In this document: one piece after another, positions 12,218 through 20,654 of the stretch | Layout of the letters: each line of letters starts with the position of its first letter | How positions within the stretch are numbered: the stretch's first letter is position 1 | Assembly (NCBI GenBank): GCA_021292105.1 | Contig: CM037868.1 | Location: 25,253,303 to 25,317,302, forward strand | Length of the DNA: 64,000 bases | Source of the DNA: Anadara kagoshimensis | Lineage: Eukaryota > Mollusca > Bivalvia > Arcoida > Arcidae | Direction of reading: 5' to 3' | Notes under the pieces: model-generated | Database searches by the model: none | Seen by the model: the letters and a program-made list of their open reading frames with translations, nothing else | What the model was told of the DNA's origin: nothing | Program-made: the position numbers and the translations under genes

Positions 12218-13123
12218 ATTACACTTTTCGAAGTTTTAATCATAAAGAAACATCAAATTTTTAAACTACATTTTATATTTTATATCATCAGGAAGAAAAA
12301 GTACTTTTCAAATTCTACCACTAAATTATACATCACTTTTAATTTCACATAATTATATAAAAAAAATAAAAACCAAAAGAGTTGTTTATTCAAGATTATA
12401 ATGCATTATTTGTCCCTCAACCCGACAAAAGTATAAAAGTACAATGTGACAAGAAACAGAACGAAAGAAGCAGAGAACAAAACAAAACAACATAAGCATG
12501 GAATGCAAATTATAGTCCGTCAGCGATATTGTGACAGAGGGTTTATCAACATGGAAAACGCTTTTCAAAACGTTCCATACAGAAACGTTGGTAATTGGTT
12601 ACGTTGGTACGTACACGGCGAACCTCATTGGGTTATAGCCGCCGGCGTACGAAAGTCTATTAAGATCATAAACTTAAACAAATTAAAAGGCGAATAACGC
12701 CTTTTTCGCATTATAACGACTTAATTTCGCGTTATTACGCCTTTTATTTTTTATTCATGAACCTAATAGGCTGCCGTAGCGGCGTCATTCCACTGATGGA
12801 ATATGTCATGACTTTGCTCATGTATTTTAGCATCAATTTAGCAGATCGTAGCACATTGGTGTTTTTCACTGCCTTTTACAACTGCAAAAAATAGTGTGCG
12901 GCGACATTTAATGTAACAGCCACGTTTATATATAAGGCGACCATTACAAAGAGCATCAGTTTTTATGCACATGGTCTCTATAGGACCCGTTATGCCATAG
13001 TTAGTTGCCTGTTCGGGGCACATGGCTTAAACTAAACCACGAGGCGAACATGGATAGATTTGGTTATTTATATTTTTTCTGTAAATATCGAATGTACATC
13101 ATTCACTTGACGCAGTCGGGATT

Positions 13124-13155
<32 letters not shown>

Positions 13156-13202
13156 TTTGTAAATATCAAATGTACATCCATCTATCACTTGAAGCGGTCA
13201 TG

Positions 13203-13238
<36 letters not shown>

Positions 13239-13351
13239 TTTGTAAATATCAAATGTACATTTATCACTTGAAGCGGTCATGATTATTTATTTATTTATTT
13301 ATTTATTTTTCACTAAATATCAAATGTACATCAATTGTAGCAGTGAGAATT

Positions 13352-13403
<52 letters not shown>

Positions 13404-16400
13404 TTTTTCACTAAATATCAAATGTACATCAATCACTTGTAGCAGTCAGGATTATTATTTATTTATTTATTTATTTATTATTTATTTATTTTTCAGTTAA
13501 TATCAGATGTAAATCCATTACTTGTAGCAGTCGAGGACAAAAGTATAATCGATGTAAAGTACCCGGATCAATGTACGTCACAAATGTGACGATCCTGTCA
13601 CACAAATCGCCAAACAATCCCTGCTTCTACAGACAATCGTACGGGAAGTTTCTCGGCGATATATGGGCAGCACATGGGTGCAAAGCAAGGTTCAAAGTCT
13701 GTTTTAAACCAGGTACGTTACAATATTTACAGCGATACCCTTAACCCTCTTGTTGTCTAATAGTCCTCTGCCGATAACCAGGCCCACGTCTCTTAAGAGC
13801 CAAATAACCACGCCCCCAACATTTAATGTTTGGCCCGACCTTAACCTTTAATATATGACCCTGGCTCAAGGTCACGACACACCTTTAGACCATGGAGGTT
13901 ATAATTATTCATGTGGAGTTTTATGAAAGTCCTCCAAAGCAGCTATGAGATATGGCCCGGACACAATTTTACACAGACGGACAGACAGACATAGTGATTT
14001 CTATATATACCCCCTAACACTACTTTATGGGGTATAAAGAGCAAAATAACTTGATTTTAGTGTTTAATACATAATTTATATAAGTAAATTCTAACAGATT
14101 TTGTTCTTTTTAGTCCACAAAATAAATTTTTTTTGTTAACAATTGTGCTTGTCCGATAGCTTTAATACAAAGATTATTTAATTTAAACTTTTTCGAGATT
14201 AACGATTTTTAGAATGCATAAAAAAGAATTTTGAAAAGCTAAAATACATATTGAATTCATTTTGTCAGTTTTCAATTTGGCGGGAGTGGGGCTTGGTGTA
14301 TTATTTTTCGATTTATAAAACCTTACGGTACATACATACGACTGATTGATTGGTTGATTGGTTGATCAATTGATTGTTTGATTGATTGATTGATCAATTG
14401 ATTGATTGAATTTGTTTTACGTCCCAGTCAAAACTGTTTCAGTTTTATTAATGCGTCACCAGCTAAAGGAGCTATGGCAAAAATTTTGACTGTTACATTG
14501 CGTTCAGGACAGTTTACAGAAAGAGAGTTCTTTAGAGCGCTAGGTCTAAAATTACAAAAAGCATCGGAGTTTATGATCTCCTCGGGACCGTTTTGTCACA
14601 GTCGGATACCTGTTTTCGGACTAAATTGCAATGTACAATCCAACCTGTCTATAAAGGAAGTAAAAGTGGCTTTCATATACAGGTTCAAATGATATTAAAA
14701 GAGAACAATTTGGATACAATGCTAGTGGCCTTTATAAGCAAGTGGCCCTTATATAGAGGTGGTCTTTACGACAGACTGGACTGTATAACAGATTAGTTGA
14801 AATAACTTGTTTAATGTTGTAACCACAAGACGAACACGGTCAAAATCAGTTATATTATTTTGAGGGCGCGGTGGCCTAATGGATAAGACGTCAGTTCTCA
14901 AATCCAGGGTCTCTCAACGCTGTGAGTTCGAGTCCCACTTGGACCACATGTGGAAAAGTGAATTTCCCTTGCCGTTGGCCTTTACTGATTCACCTGGTAT
15001 CAGTATAATAGACTGGGGGAGTGGTACGCTTGTCTGCGGCGTACTGACTCTGTAAGCTAGCACAGTAAATTAAAGTCGCCCTGAGTGCGCGCTAGTACAA
15101 CACAGACCATACAACACACTCGCACTTCACATGCATAAACAAAATTGTTCATAGATTAATACACAGAGATTAATTAAACAGTTCTCGTCGCGAATAGCTG
15201 AAAAATCGCTAATGCGACGTTAAGCAACATTCAACCAACCAACCAAGTTATAATATTTTACAGAATGGTAACTTTTACATATATAAATCAGATACAGTTT
15301 TGACCTGTCAAAAGTTTAAAAATGAACCAGCAAAAAGATTTGAAGATTTGATGTTGAGTTGCTTAGATATGGATAGCTAACTGTTAAAAAATAAAATGCA
15401 GCTGGTATATCCGAAAAAAAAAACTCGTTATATAGGTATATCCGAAAAAAAACTCGTTATATAGGTAATGCGGAGTGAATAGCTATCAGTTTCGCACTAA
15501 GTGACGTATCGCCGGCCATACCTATTATGTTCCGACACTGGCCGCCATCACGGTACCAAAGCAGCGTCACGGCAACTAATGACGTACAAGTGTCTGTGAC
15601 GTCATTAAACGGCCGTCATTACGGTACCAAAGCAGCGTCACGGCAACTAATGACGTAATAGTGTCTGTGACGTCATTAAACGGTCTAGTTTTTATTCTTT
15701 TTGTGTATAAATCAAATATATCGGCCATCTGTCGGAACATTGTAGGCCTGACGGCGATCCATCAATTTGTTAAATTTTAAAAGTTAAACTTTCGACAGGT
15801 CTGTACGGTTTATGATACAGTCCCAAGTGGAAATCCCATCTACGGAACAAATTGAATATTTTTAAATTTTAATCAATAATAAAAGCACTAGATCTGAAAT
15901 TTTATTTCAACTCAAAGTTTGTCATAATATACGTTTCTAAACATAAAAATACACAGGTCAAAGGTCAATTATTTTAAAACATTTATCTATACATAAATTA
16001 CATTTACGTACAGTAGTGACGTCACCCACATTACATAAAATACTTCTTTTTTTTAAAATGGTAAGTATTGGAACATGCGGAAGAACAATTATGTGTAACG
16101 TATTTTTTTTCACTCAAGATTAAAAAATACTTTAAAGAAAATAATGTAGATTCAGTGAACAGGTGATGTGCACAACTTGAGGCGACGTCATCATGACGTA
16201 ATATTACTGTCTTGGTTTCTCGGATTGTCAGTTTGTTCCGTAGATAGGATTTCTACTTTGGACTGTCACAATTATGCTTCACCAGTGACTTACATTTCTA
16301 TATTTTAATTGTCACACAGGAACCAGTGTCGATATTGAATGTGAAAGCGCAGGTTACAAGCGACGGATATGCCCTGCTGGAGAAAGGAAAATTTACTTTG

Positions 16401-16522
16401 TCTCACTCCTAAAAACAAAGTCGGAGGACCCTTGTATACATAGTCATAGTTTTGGCAGATTTGGCAACTATATTTTTGTTGACCATGGGTGTCACGGTGT
16501 ATTTCGAGTTTTTCAGTATTAA
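9394..16522 (+). CDS. Secreted two-repeat DUF3011-like Cys protein (3 exons)
   Basis: Three coding segments, 9394-9451, 13497-13712 and 16320-16522, join with canonical GT-AG borders and matching phase (each junction splits a Gly/Val codon after base 1). Together they give 477 nt, or 158 residues plus TAA. Residues 1-17 are a hydrophobic signal peptide (MANVFIAIIVCSVIITA). Two ~65-residue repeats follow. Repeat 1 has C29, C39, C62, C81 and HGCKARFKV; repeat 2 has C99, C109, C130, C149 and VDHGCHGVFRV. Cys spacings are 10/23/19 and 10/21/19. The pattern CES..KRR.CPA...PC...G..G..I.VD.GC...F.V matches what is known of DUF3011 domains, whose function is unknown. Repeat 1 has an extra Cys at each end (C24, C88). 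Secretion is inferred. The ATG is chosen because it opens the signal peptide and is preceded by AACA. One domain per exon suggests growth by exon duplication. The transcript itself is not proven. Confidence 0.75.
9452..10030 (+). repeat. Tandem array built from the exon 1 splice-donor region
   Basis: Eight copies of CAGCTGAATTAGGTAATCTCTC-like sequence occur near 9547, 9599, 9687, 9737, 9789, 9838, 9919 and 9959. The last base of exon 1 and its donor (ACAGCTGAAACAG|GTAATCTCTC) match this unit. Copies are separated by long (TC)n runs, (CA)n runs and a poly-C run at 9463-9482. Most copies keep AG|GTAAT, so they remain plausible 5' splice sites. Open frames here, rich in Arg-Glu, are only the TC repeats read in reverse. 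Confidence 0.85.
10040..10760. repeat. Degenerate ~40-bp minisatellite
   Basis: About 17-18 diverged copies of a unit with GGAAACCGGAGTTTTCCGAA and TATGATTTTTGAATGGCGAA. Divergence and small indels are high, so this array is older than the satellites at the left edge. It lies inside intron 1 of the DUF3011-like gene. Open frames on the minus strand reflect its periodicity. Confidence 0.85.
11117..11500. mobile_element. MITE family B, foldback copy
   Basis: Begins TACAGTGCATGTCTGTCGAA and continues AGTTTAACATTGAGCTAACG, the family B terminus. Inside are perfect 29-bp inverted arms, 11279-11307 and 11437-11465 (GCCGGCCACGCCCACAATG and its complement), around a centre with AATGACGTCACTG. The right terminus is missing or cut by the adjoining MITE A copy. 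Other members lie near 15290, 17983 and 18875. Confidence 0.7.
11506..11697. mobile_element. MITE family A, copy 2
   Basis: Same family as the element at 8563: starts ACTCAAACCTGTCTATAAAG and ends CAGGTTGGACTGTA, with GTGGCCTTTATATATA inside. It lies directly against the minus-strand SINE that follows. Confidence 0.85.
11698..11992 (-). mobile_element. tRNA-derived SINE with Meta-like core (minus)
   Basis: On the minus strand a box-B-like GGGTTCGAATCTC lies at 11862-11850 (read as GAGATTCGAACCC on plus). Downstream come TTCGGATGATACTCAAAACC and CCCCGTGCCTCAGTGCACG, followed by CTAAAGAC. This resembles the Meta SINE core known from molluscs (GATGAGACGTAAAACC...CCCGTG...GCACGTTAAAGA). The head is degraded and no clear target duplication was found. 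Confidence 0.65.
12164..12219. repeat. (AAAT)n microsatellite
   Basis: About 13 units of TAAA/AAAT after GAGCAAAATAAATAAA. It may be the tail of a retroposed sequence beginning upstream. Confidence 0.9.
12220..13061. other. Intron 1 interior with two unproven short ORFs
   Basis: No gene can be supported. A plus-strand frame at 12446-12697 (83 codons) and a Cys-rich minus-strand frame at 13023-12838 (61 codons, seven Cys) are open but lack signal peptides and recognised domains. A short stem, AAAAGGCG...CGCCTTTT, lies at 12686-12707. Confidence 0.4.
13062..13496 (+). repeat. Tandem array built from the exon 2 acceptor region
   Basis: Five copies of TAAATATCAAATGTACATC followed by ATCACTTGTAGCAGTCAGG-type sequence start near 13082, 13160, 13243, 13314 and 13412. 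They are separated by (ATTT)n runs. Exon 2 itself starts TTAATATCAGATGTAAATCC ATTACTTGTAGCAGTCGAGG after TTATTTTTCAG, so the unit is a copy of the acceptor plus the first ~35 exonic bases. Copies read TTTTCACTAAAT or TTTGTAAAT where the true site reads TTTTCAGTTAAT, so the AG is absent from the decoys. Confidence 0.85.
13497..13712 (+). CDS. DUF3011-like gene, exon 2 (repeat 1)
   Basis: The acceptor TTATTTTTCAG ends at 13496 and the donor GTACGT starts at 13713. The 216-nt frame is open and encodes one complete Cys repeat, including YNRCKVPGSMYVTNV and IWAAHGCKARFKVCF. Phase is 1 at both ends, so the exon is symmetrical and could be duplicated or skipped without shifting the frame. Confidence 0.75.
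13713..14335. other. Intron 2, first part, no gene seen
   Basis: Begins with the donor GTACGT. It contains a repeat-like segment ending ACAGACGGACAGACAGACAT and then AT-rich sequence. No coding segment recognised. Confidence 0.5.
14336..14540 (-). mobile_element. SINE 3' portion with (CAAT)n tail (minus)
   Basis: On the minus strand the sequence reads AGCTGGTGACGCATTAATAA, then TTTTGACTGGGACGTAAAAC and a tail of CAATCAATCA repeats (14336-14410 on plus). It shares GCTGGTGACG and TTGACTGGGACGTAAAAC with the SINEs at 20345, 34193 and 52331. The 5' part is not clear. Confidence 0.65.
14634..14785. mobile_element. MITE family A, copy 3 (internally deleted)
   Basis: Starts TACAATCCAACCTGTCTATA and ends AGACTGGACTGTA. 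The internal CTAGTGGCCTTTATAAGCAA matches the family, but it is about 30 bp shorter than the copy at 8563. Confidence 0.8.
14862..15245 (+). mobile_element. tRNA-Arg-derived SINE with target duplication
   Basis: The head GGTGGCCTAATGGATAAGAC (box A) and GAGTTCGAGTCCC (box B) resemble tRNA-Arg. The tail reads AATAGCTGAAAAATCGCTAA and then TGCGACGTTAAGCAACATTC plus (AACC)n, a form common in mollusc SINEs. Flanks AGTTATATTATTTT (14848-14861) and AGTTATAATATTTT (15246-15259) form a 14-bp target duplication with one mismatch, so the element is full length (384 bp). It sits in intron 2 of the DUF3011-like gene, same orientation. Confidence 0.9.
15290..15815. mobile_element. MITE family B copy with 71-bp internal duplication
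   Basis: Left end GACCTGTCAAAAGTTTAAA, right end GTTAAACTTTCGACAGGTC followed by TGTACGG. Internal CACGGTACCAAAGCAGCGTC ACGGCAACTAATGACGTA is present twice, at 15551 and 15622. A short CCGAAAAAAAACTCGTTATA segment is also doubled near 15410 and 15442. Confidence 0.7.
16320..16522 (+). CDS. DUF3011-like gene, exon 3 (repeat 2, stop)
   Basis: The acceptor TTTTAATTGTCACACAG ends at 16319. The 203-nt frame encodes IECESAGYKRRICPAG through VDHGCHGVFRVFQY and ends in TAA at 16520-16522. Four Cys align with those of repeat 1. ATTAAA overlaps the stop; no strong AATAAA is close by, so the 3' end is uncertain. Confidence 0.75.
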
Positions 16523-16561
16523 ACGATTCCTTGTGTTGTATTTGTTTTTTTTCTTCTAAAA

Positions 16562-17955
16562 TACTCCCGACCTGCCTTAAAAGCCACCTGATCTCTATAT
16601 TAGGCTCACTTGCTTTAAAAAAAACCAGTAAAATTTTATCCCATTAGTCTTTATTTGTGTTATTTAATTTTCTATATATAAGAGTCAACTCGCCAAAAAG
16701 TGTACTTTACTAATCCCCTTTGGTTGCCTTTACTGATCCCCTTAGGGTTGTCTCTATTGGTCCCCTGGGGTTGTCTTTACTGACTCTCTTTGTTTGTCTT
16801 TACTGATCCCCTTAGTTGCCTTTACTGATCCCCTTGGTTTATCTTTCCTGGTCCCTTTGGGTTATCTTTACTCGTCCCCTGGGGTTGTCTTTACTGATCC
16901 CCTTGGGTTATCTTTACTGATCCGCTTGGACGCCTTTACTGATCCCCTTGGGTTATCTTTACTGATCCCTTTGGGTTGTCTTTACTGGTACCCTGGGGTT
17001 ATCTTTACTGATCCCTTTGGGTTGTCTTTATTTATTCCTTCGGTTGTCTTTACTGATCCGCTTGGATGCCTTTACTGATCCCCTTGGGTTGCCTTTACTC
17101 ATCCCCTTGGAGTGCCTTTACTGATCCCCTTGGGTTAGCTTTACTGATCCCTTTGGGTTGTCTTTATTTATTCCTTCGGTTGTCTTTACTGATCCGCTTG
17201 GGTTGCCTTTACTGACCCCCTGGGTTATATTAACTGTCTCTCTTTGTTTGCCTTTACTGATCCCCCTTGGGTTGCCTTTACTGATTCTCTTTGTTTGCCT
17301 TTACTGATCCCCTTGGGTTGTTCTTTATAGACATGTTTGACTGTATTCCCTTGGGTTGCCTTTACTGATCCCCTTGTGTTGCCTTTACTGATCCCTTTTG
17401 GTTGCCTTTATTGATCCCCTTGGGTTGCCTTTACGGATCCCCTTTGGTTGCCTTTATTGATTCCCTTGGGTTGCCTTTACTGACCCCCTTGGGTTGCCTT
17501 CACGGATTCATTTTAGTTGCCTTTTCTGATCCCCTTGGGTTGTCTTTACTGACCCCTTTGGTTGCCTTTACTGACCCCCTTGGGTTGCCTTTACTGATCC
17601 CCTTGGGTTGCCTTTACTGATCCCCTTGTGTTGCCTTTACTGATCCCTTTTGGTTGCCTTTATTGATCCCCTTGGGTTGCCTTTACGGATCCCCTTTGGT
17701 TGCCTTTATTGATCCCCTTGGGTTGCCTTTACTGACCCCCTTGGGTTGCCTTCACCGATTCATTTTAGTTGCCTTTTCTGATCCCCTTGGGTTGTCTTTA
17801 CTGACCCCTTTGGTTGCCTTTACTGACCCCCTTGGGTTGCCTTTACTGATCCCCTTTGGTTGCCTTTACTGATCCCCTTTGGTTGCCTTTACTGATCCCC
17901 TTGGGTTGTCTTTACTGATACCCTTGGGTTGTCTTTATAGACAGGTTTGACTGTA
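16562..17955 (-). mobile_element. MITE family A copy inflated by ~25-bp internal minisatellite
   Basis: The element starts CCTGCCTTAAAAGCCACCTG and ends ATAGACAGGTTTGACTGTA, i.e. family A in inverted orientation. The normal segment TTTTACTAGTTCCCTTGGGT GGCC (complement of the 8563 copy) has become about 50 tandem units of TTTACTGATCCCCTTGGGTT GCC, enlarging a ~185-bp element to ~1.4 kb. A 252-bp block (about ten units) is itself duplicated, with copies starting near 17352 and 17604. A second terminus-like TTTATAGACATGTTTGACTG lies inside at 17313-17332. Open frames rich in DPLGL are the minisatellite in translation. Confidence 0.85.
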
Positions 17956-17982
17956 TTGATCTTTCGTTTGATATCAATTACA

Positions 17983-18413
17983 GTACAGACTGTTAAATGT
18001 TTAGTATTAGCTAACAAAATAATGCTGTATCGACCGTTTAAATAAGCCTCTAGTGAATGATATATCCGATAGCATTTTAGAAACTGTAATCTCCCGGCAT
18101 TTGTTTTGTCAACTTACTATCCATATCTCAATAGCCATGCTTTAATTGACGTATAGCCGGCCATGTCTTTTATATATCGACACTGGCCTCCATCACGGTA
18201 CTAAAGCAGTGTCACGGCAACTAATGACGTACTTGTGTCAGTGATGTCATTAAATGGCACAATTCAGGCGAAGGTTTGATATTTTGTGTATAATTCAAGC
18301 ATACCGGACCTTTTTGGGACATTATGGGCTTGACCTCCTTTTCTGAGGCATTTGGGATATACATGCAAATACCGAGGGTCGATTAGAATTAAACTTTCGG
18401 TCTGAACTGTATC
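17983..18413. mobile_element. MITE family B, full-length copy
   Basis: Termini TACAGTACAGACTGTTAAAT and TTAAACTTTCGGTCTGAACT plus GTA are inverted. The interior shares GACGTATAGCCGGCCATG, CACGGTACTAAAGCAGTGTC and AACTAATGACGTAC with the 15290 copy. Confidence 0.75.
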
Positions 18414-18709
18414 TTTTCCCATAACGGACTATGTTCAGTCACACAGCGTACCAAGAGAGGTAACTCTTTCAATATATTTAGTTTTAATAAATTATCAAAA
18501 ATTATATAGAAAGATAACTTACGGTACAAAATAACAATAAAATCCATATCTTTATATACATCATATATATCACAAACACAGCATTTTTTATATCCACGGT
18601 ATTATACACCACATGTATTGACCTCTTTAAAGTCACGCACGGGATATTCATGCGTGTTTTAGCGTTTGTACATCGATTTAGTGCGTCAGAACTCGCAAGG
18701 ATGTCGGGC

Positions 18710-18712
<3 letters not shown>

Positions 18713-18750
<38 letters not shown>

Positions 18751-18857
18751 CTCGCTCTCTACAACACACTTCACACACACACACACGCACGCACGCAGTT
18801 TTTGACACACACACACACACGCATTTTTTGGCACACACACACACACGCACACTTTTT
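18713..18857. repeat. (CT)n and (CA)n microsatellites
   Basis: A (TC)n run at 18713-18748 is followed by three (CA)n runs spaced by GCACGCAGTTTTTGA-like sequence. Open frames on both strands here are low-complexity artefacts. Confidence 0.9.
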
Positions 18858-18874
18858 CTATAGAATGTATTTAT

Positions 18875-19100
18875 TGTTACAGTACAGGCCTGGCGGAAGT
18901 TTAACACTGAGCTAACGAATGGATGTCGAATCGAAAGCTAATCGCCTACTTTCGTTACATATACATATAACAGCTGTTGTCGTATATATATCAGCAGCTT
19001 CGGTCACTAGTTATTCATACATCGGAGTTCGGCAGCTGATCATCAATTCTTTTCGTTACCTCAGTGTTAAACTGTAGACAGATCCGTACTGTATATATAT
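18875..19100. mobile_element. MITE family B, short copy (~225 bp)
   Basis: Left end TACAGTACAGGCCTGGCGGA then AGTTTAACACTGAG; right end CTCAGTGTTAAACTGTAGAC then AGATCCGTACTGTA. Terminal inverted repeats of about 34 bp with mismatches. The interior is unlike the longer copies. Confidence 0.75.
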
Positions 19101-19259
19101 ATGTATTATAATTTATTAATTAATTACGTATTTACTATCTATATATTGCTGTAGTATAACAAATTTACTCACACATATTGTGTGAAGGATTGTGAATTCT
19201 ATGGAAATAAAACACATTACAAAAAAAAAAAAAAAAAAAAAAAAGAGAGGTAACTCTTA

Positions 19260-19798
19260 CATCTTGGCGGTCAATATAAGTTTTGCAAGTCTCATGAAAT
19301 TGATTCGGTTAAAAATATTTCAGTTATATCGATACATCACCAGCTATATGTGAAGTGGCAGTAATATTGATATTGCAGTGAGCCTGTCATAACACGGTGC
19401 ATCTGTTTAAAGGCCTTCTCCGTACGTAGAACTCCGTGACTTTTATTTCTTTTACATATTATGTTTTACATTTGCGAATGTGACGTCATCCATCTCTTGC
19501 TTACGCCTATACCAGCAGTTGGTATTCATGTCGTAAACAACAGTGTTTTAAATTTGTTTTATGATTCAAAACAAAAATAAGATTTACAAAATATAACCAT
19601 TGAATTGTCTAGAAATGGCGTTTATAGTGCTATAACTTCCATTGTCGTGCAAAGAAAACTAATCATAACGCGCTAGAGCGTTTATTTACACAAAAAGTCT
19701 GGACTTTAGTCCTCTTTGCCCTCATAATATTATATTTTGTTATGCAGCAAATGAATTTTGGAGCATTTGGAGCAAGTTATGTTATTGATAGTTTCCAG
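19260..19798. other. No gene seen
   Basis: Unique-looking AT-rich sequence between a retroposed insert and a MITE. No coding segment or repeat family recognised. Confidence 0.5.
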
Positions 19799-20058
19799 GT
19801 CCCGGTTTCACAATCATTCCTTAGCTAAGATTTTCCCTAACTTAAATACGGCAAAATTTCAAATCGATATAATTTTGTTAATTTTTCAAGATATTGAGGA
19901 ATTTAAGGTGTCATTTTTAAGATCACTTCTAGATTAAAACATTTGCATTTAGTTTTGACAAAATATTCACCAGTAGTTCCAAAAAAGGGAATACAAAAAT
20001 TTGCTAAATTTAAGTTAAGGAAAATCTTAGCTAAGGAATGATTGTGAAACTGGTCCCA
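19799..20058. mobile_element. MITE family C with ~46-bp terminal inverted repeats
   Basis: Left GGTTTCACAATCATTCCTTA continues GCTAAGATTTTCCCTAACTT; the right end is its complement (AAGTTAAGGAAAATCTTAGC, then TAAGGAATGATTGTGAAACT). The ~170-bp interior is AT-rich and non-coding. A poly-A run of about 25 lies just beyond, at 20089-20110. Confidence 0.85.
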
Positions 20059-20344
20059 GGTTCATTAAATGTCTTTTCATTTAATCAAAAAAAAAAAAAA
20101 AAAAAAAAAAACATGCTAATTTACGTCTAAATTACCAGTTAAAAGCGAAGTAAAAACTTTGAAGTTGGTAAATAATTAGGTTTATCACGTGCACCTCTAT
20201 TAGCAAAGTGAAGAGGTGTAAGCAACCTCTGCTACACTAACCCTAGATCAATAAAGGGAGACCCGATCTTGTGTATTCAGTGGTACTAAATTGTTAAAAA
20301 AAAAGGAAATATGAGGAGATAAGTTGATCATATTTTCTCTTTAA

Positions 20345-20650
20345 AGTCATACCGTGAGTGGGAGGTCGTGGGTTCGATCCTTGGCCGGGTCTGACCCAAG
20401 ACTTGAAAGTGGGTAGTGACTTTAGCACTCGGCATTACGAAATGAAAGTCGCGGTTCTTTCGAATGGGGACTTAAAATAAACTAGGTTCCGTGTCACGGT
20501 AGGCTTGGCACGATAAAGAACCCCGCTGGTTATATATTGCCACCAGCGCATAGCACAGAGAAAATGTCTGCACTTTCGCCTATAGCTGGCGACGTCTCGA
20601 TATAAATGAAATATTCTTGACTAGGACGTTAAACACAATTACACTCAATC
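20345..20650 (+). mobile_element. tRNA-derived SINE abutting the 56-bp array
   Basis: Box-B-like GTGGGTTCGATCC lies at 20369-20381. The body contains AGTGGGTAGTGACTTTAGCA, TTCGAATGGGGACTTAAAAT and GGCTTGGCACGATAAAGAAC. The tail reads GACGTCTCGATATAAATGAA, then ATATTCTTGACTAGGACGTT and AAACACA. Box A is not clear, so the 5' end may be truncated. The tail runs directly into the 56-bp tandem array. Confidence 0.8.
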
Positions 20651-20654
20651 TGAA

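Larger units (their letters stand above)
18453..19258 (+). mobile_element. Retroposed insert with 16-bp TSD and poly-A
   Basis: AAGAGAGGTAACTCTT occurs at 18453-18468 and again, exactly, at 19243-19258. The right copy is preceded by AATAAA (19205-19210) and a run of about 24 A. This is the signature of LINE-machinery retroposition of a polyadenylated RNA. The ~775-bp insert contains no recognisable coding sequence. It includes a TC/CA microsatellite (18713-18857) and a family B MITE (18875-19098), which was either part of the source transcript or arrived later. Confidence 0.85.

Noticed and set aside
12446..12697. 83-codon plus-strand ORF with a WVIAAGVRKS segment
   Set aside because: I considered a diverged DUF3011 repeat, but it lacks the Cys framework and matching splice sites.
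13005..13500. Tyr-Leu-Phe-Ile-rich ORFs
   Set aside because: Pure (ATTT)n translation; the same applies at 31659, 32948, 50221 and 51843.
14875..14950. Functional tRNA-Arg gene
   Set aside because: It has boxes A and B but continues into a SINE body and tail with target duplication, and the anticodon stem is degraded.
16794..17872. DPLGL-repeat ORFs as a repetitive structural protein
   Set aside because: The frames follow a ~25-bp minisatellite inside a MITE with no start context or flanking exons.
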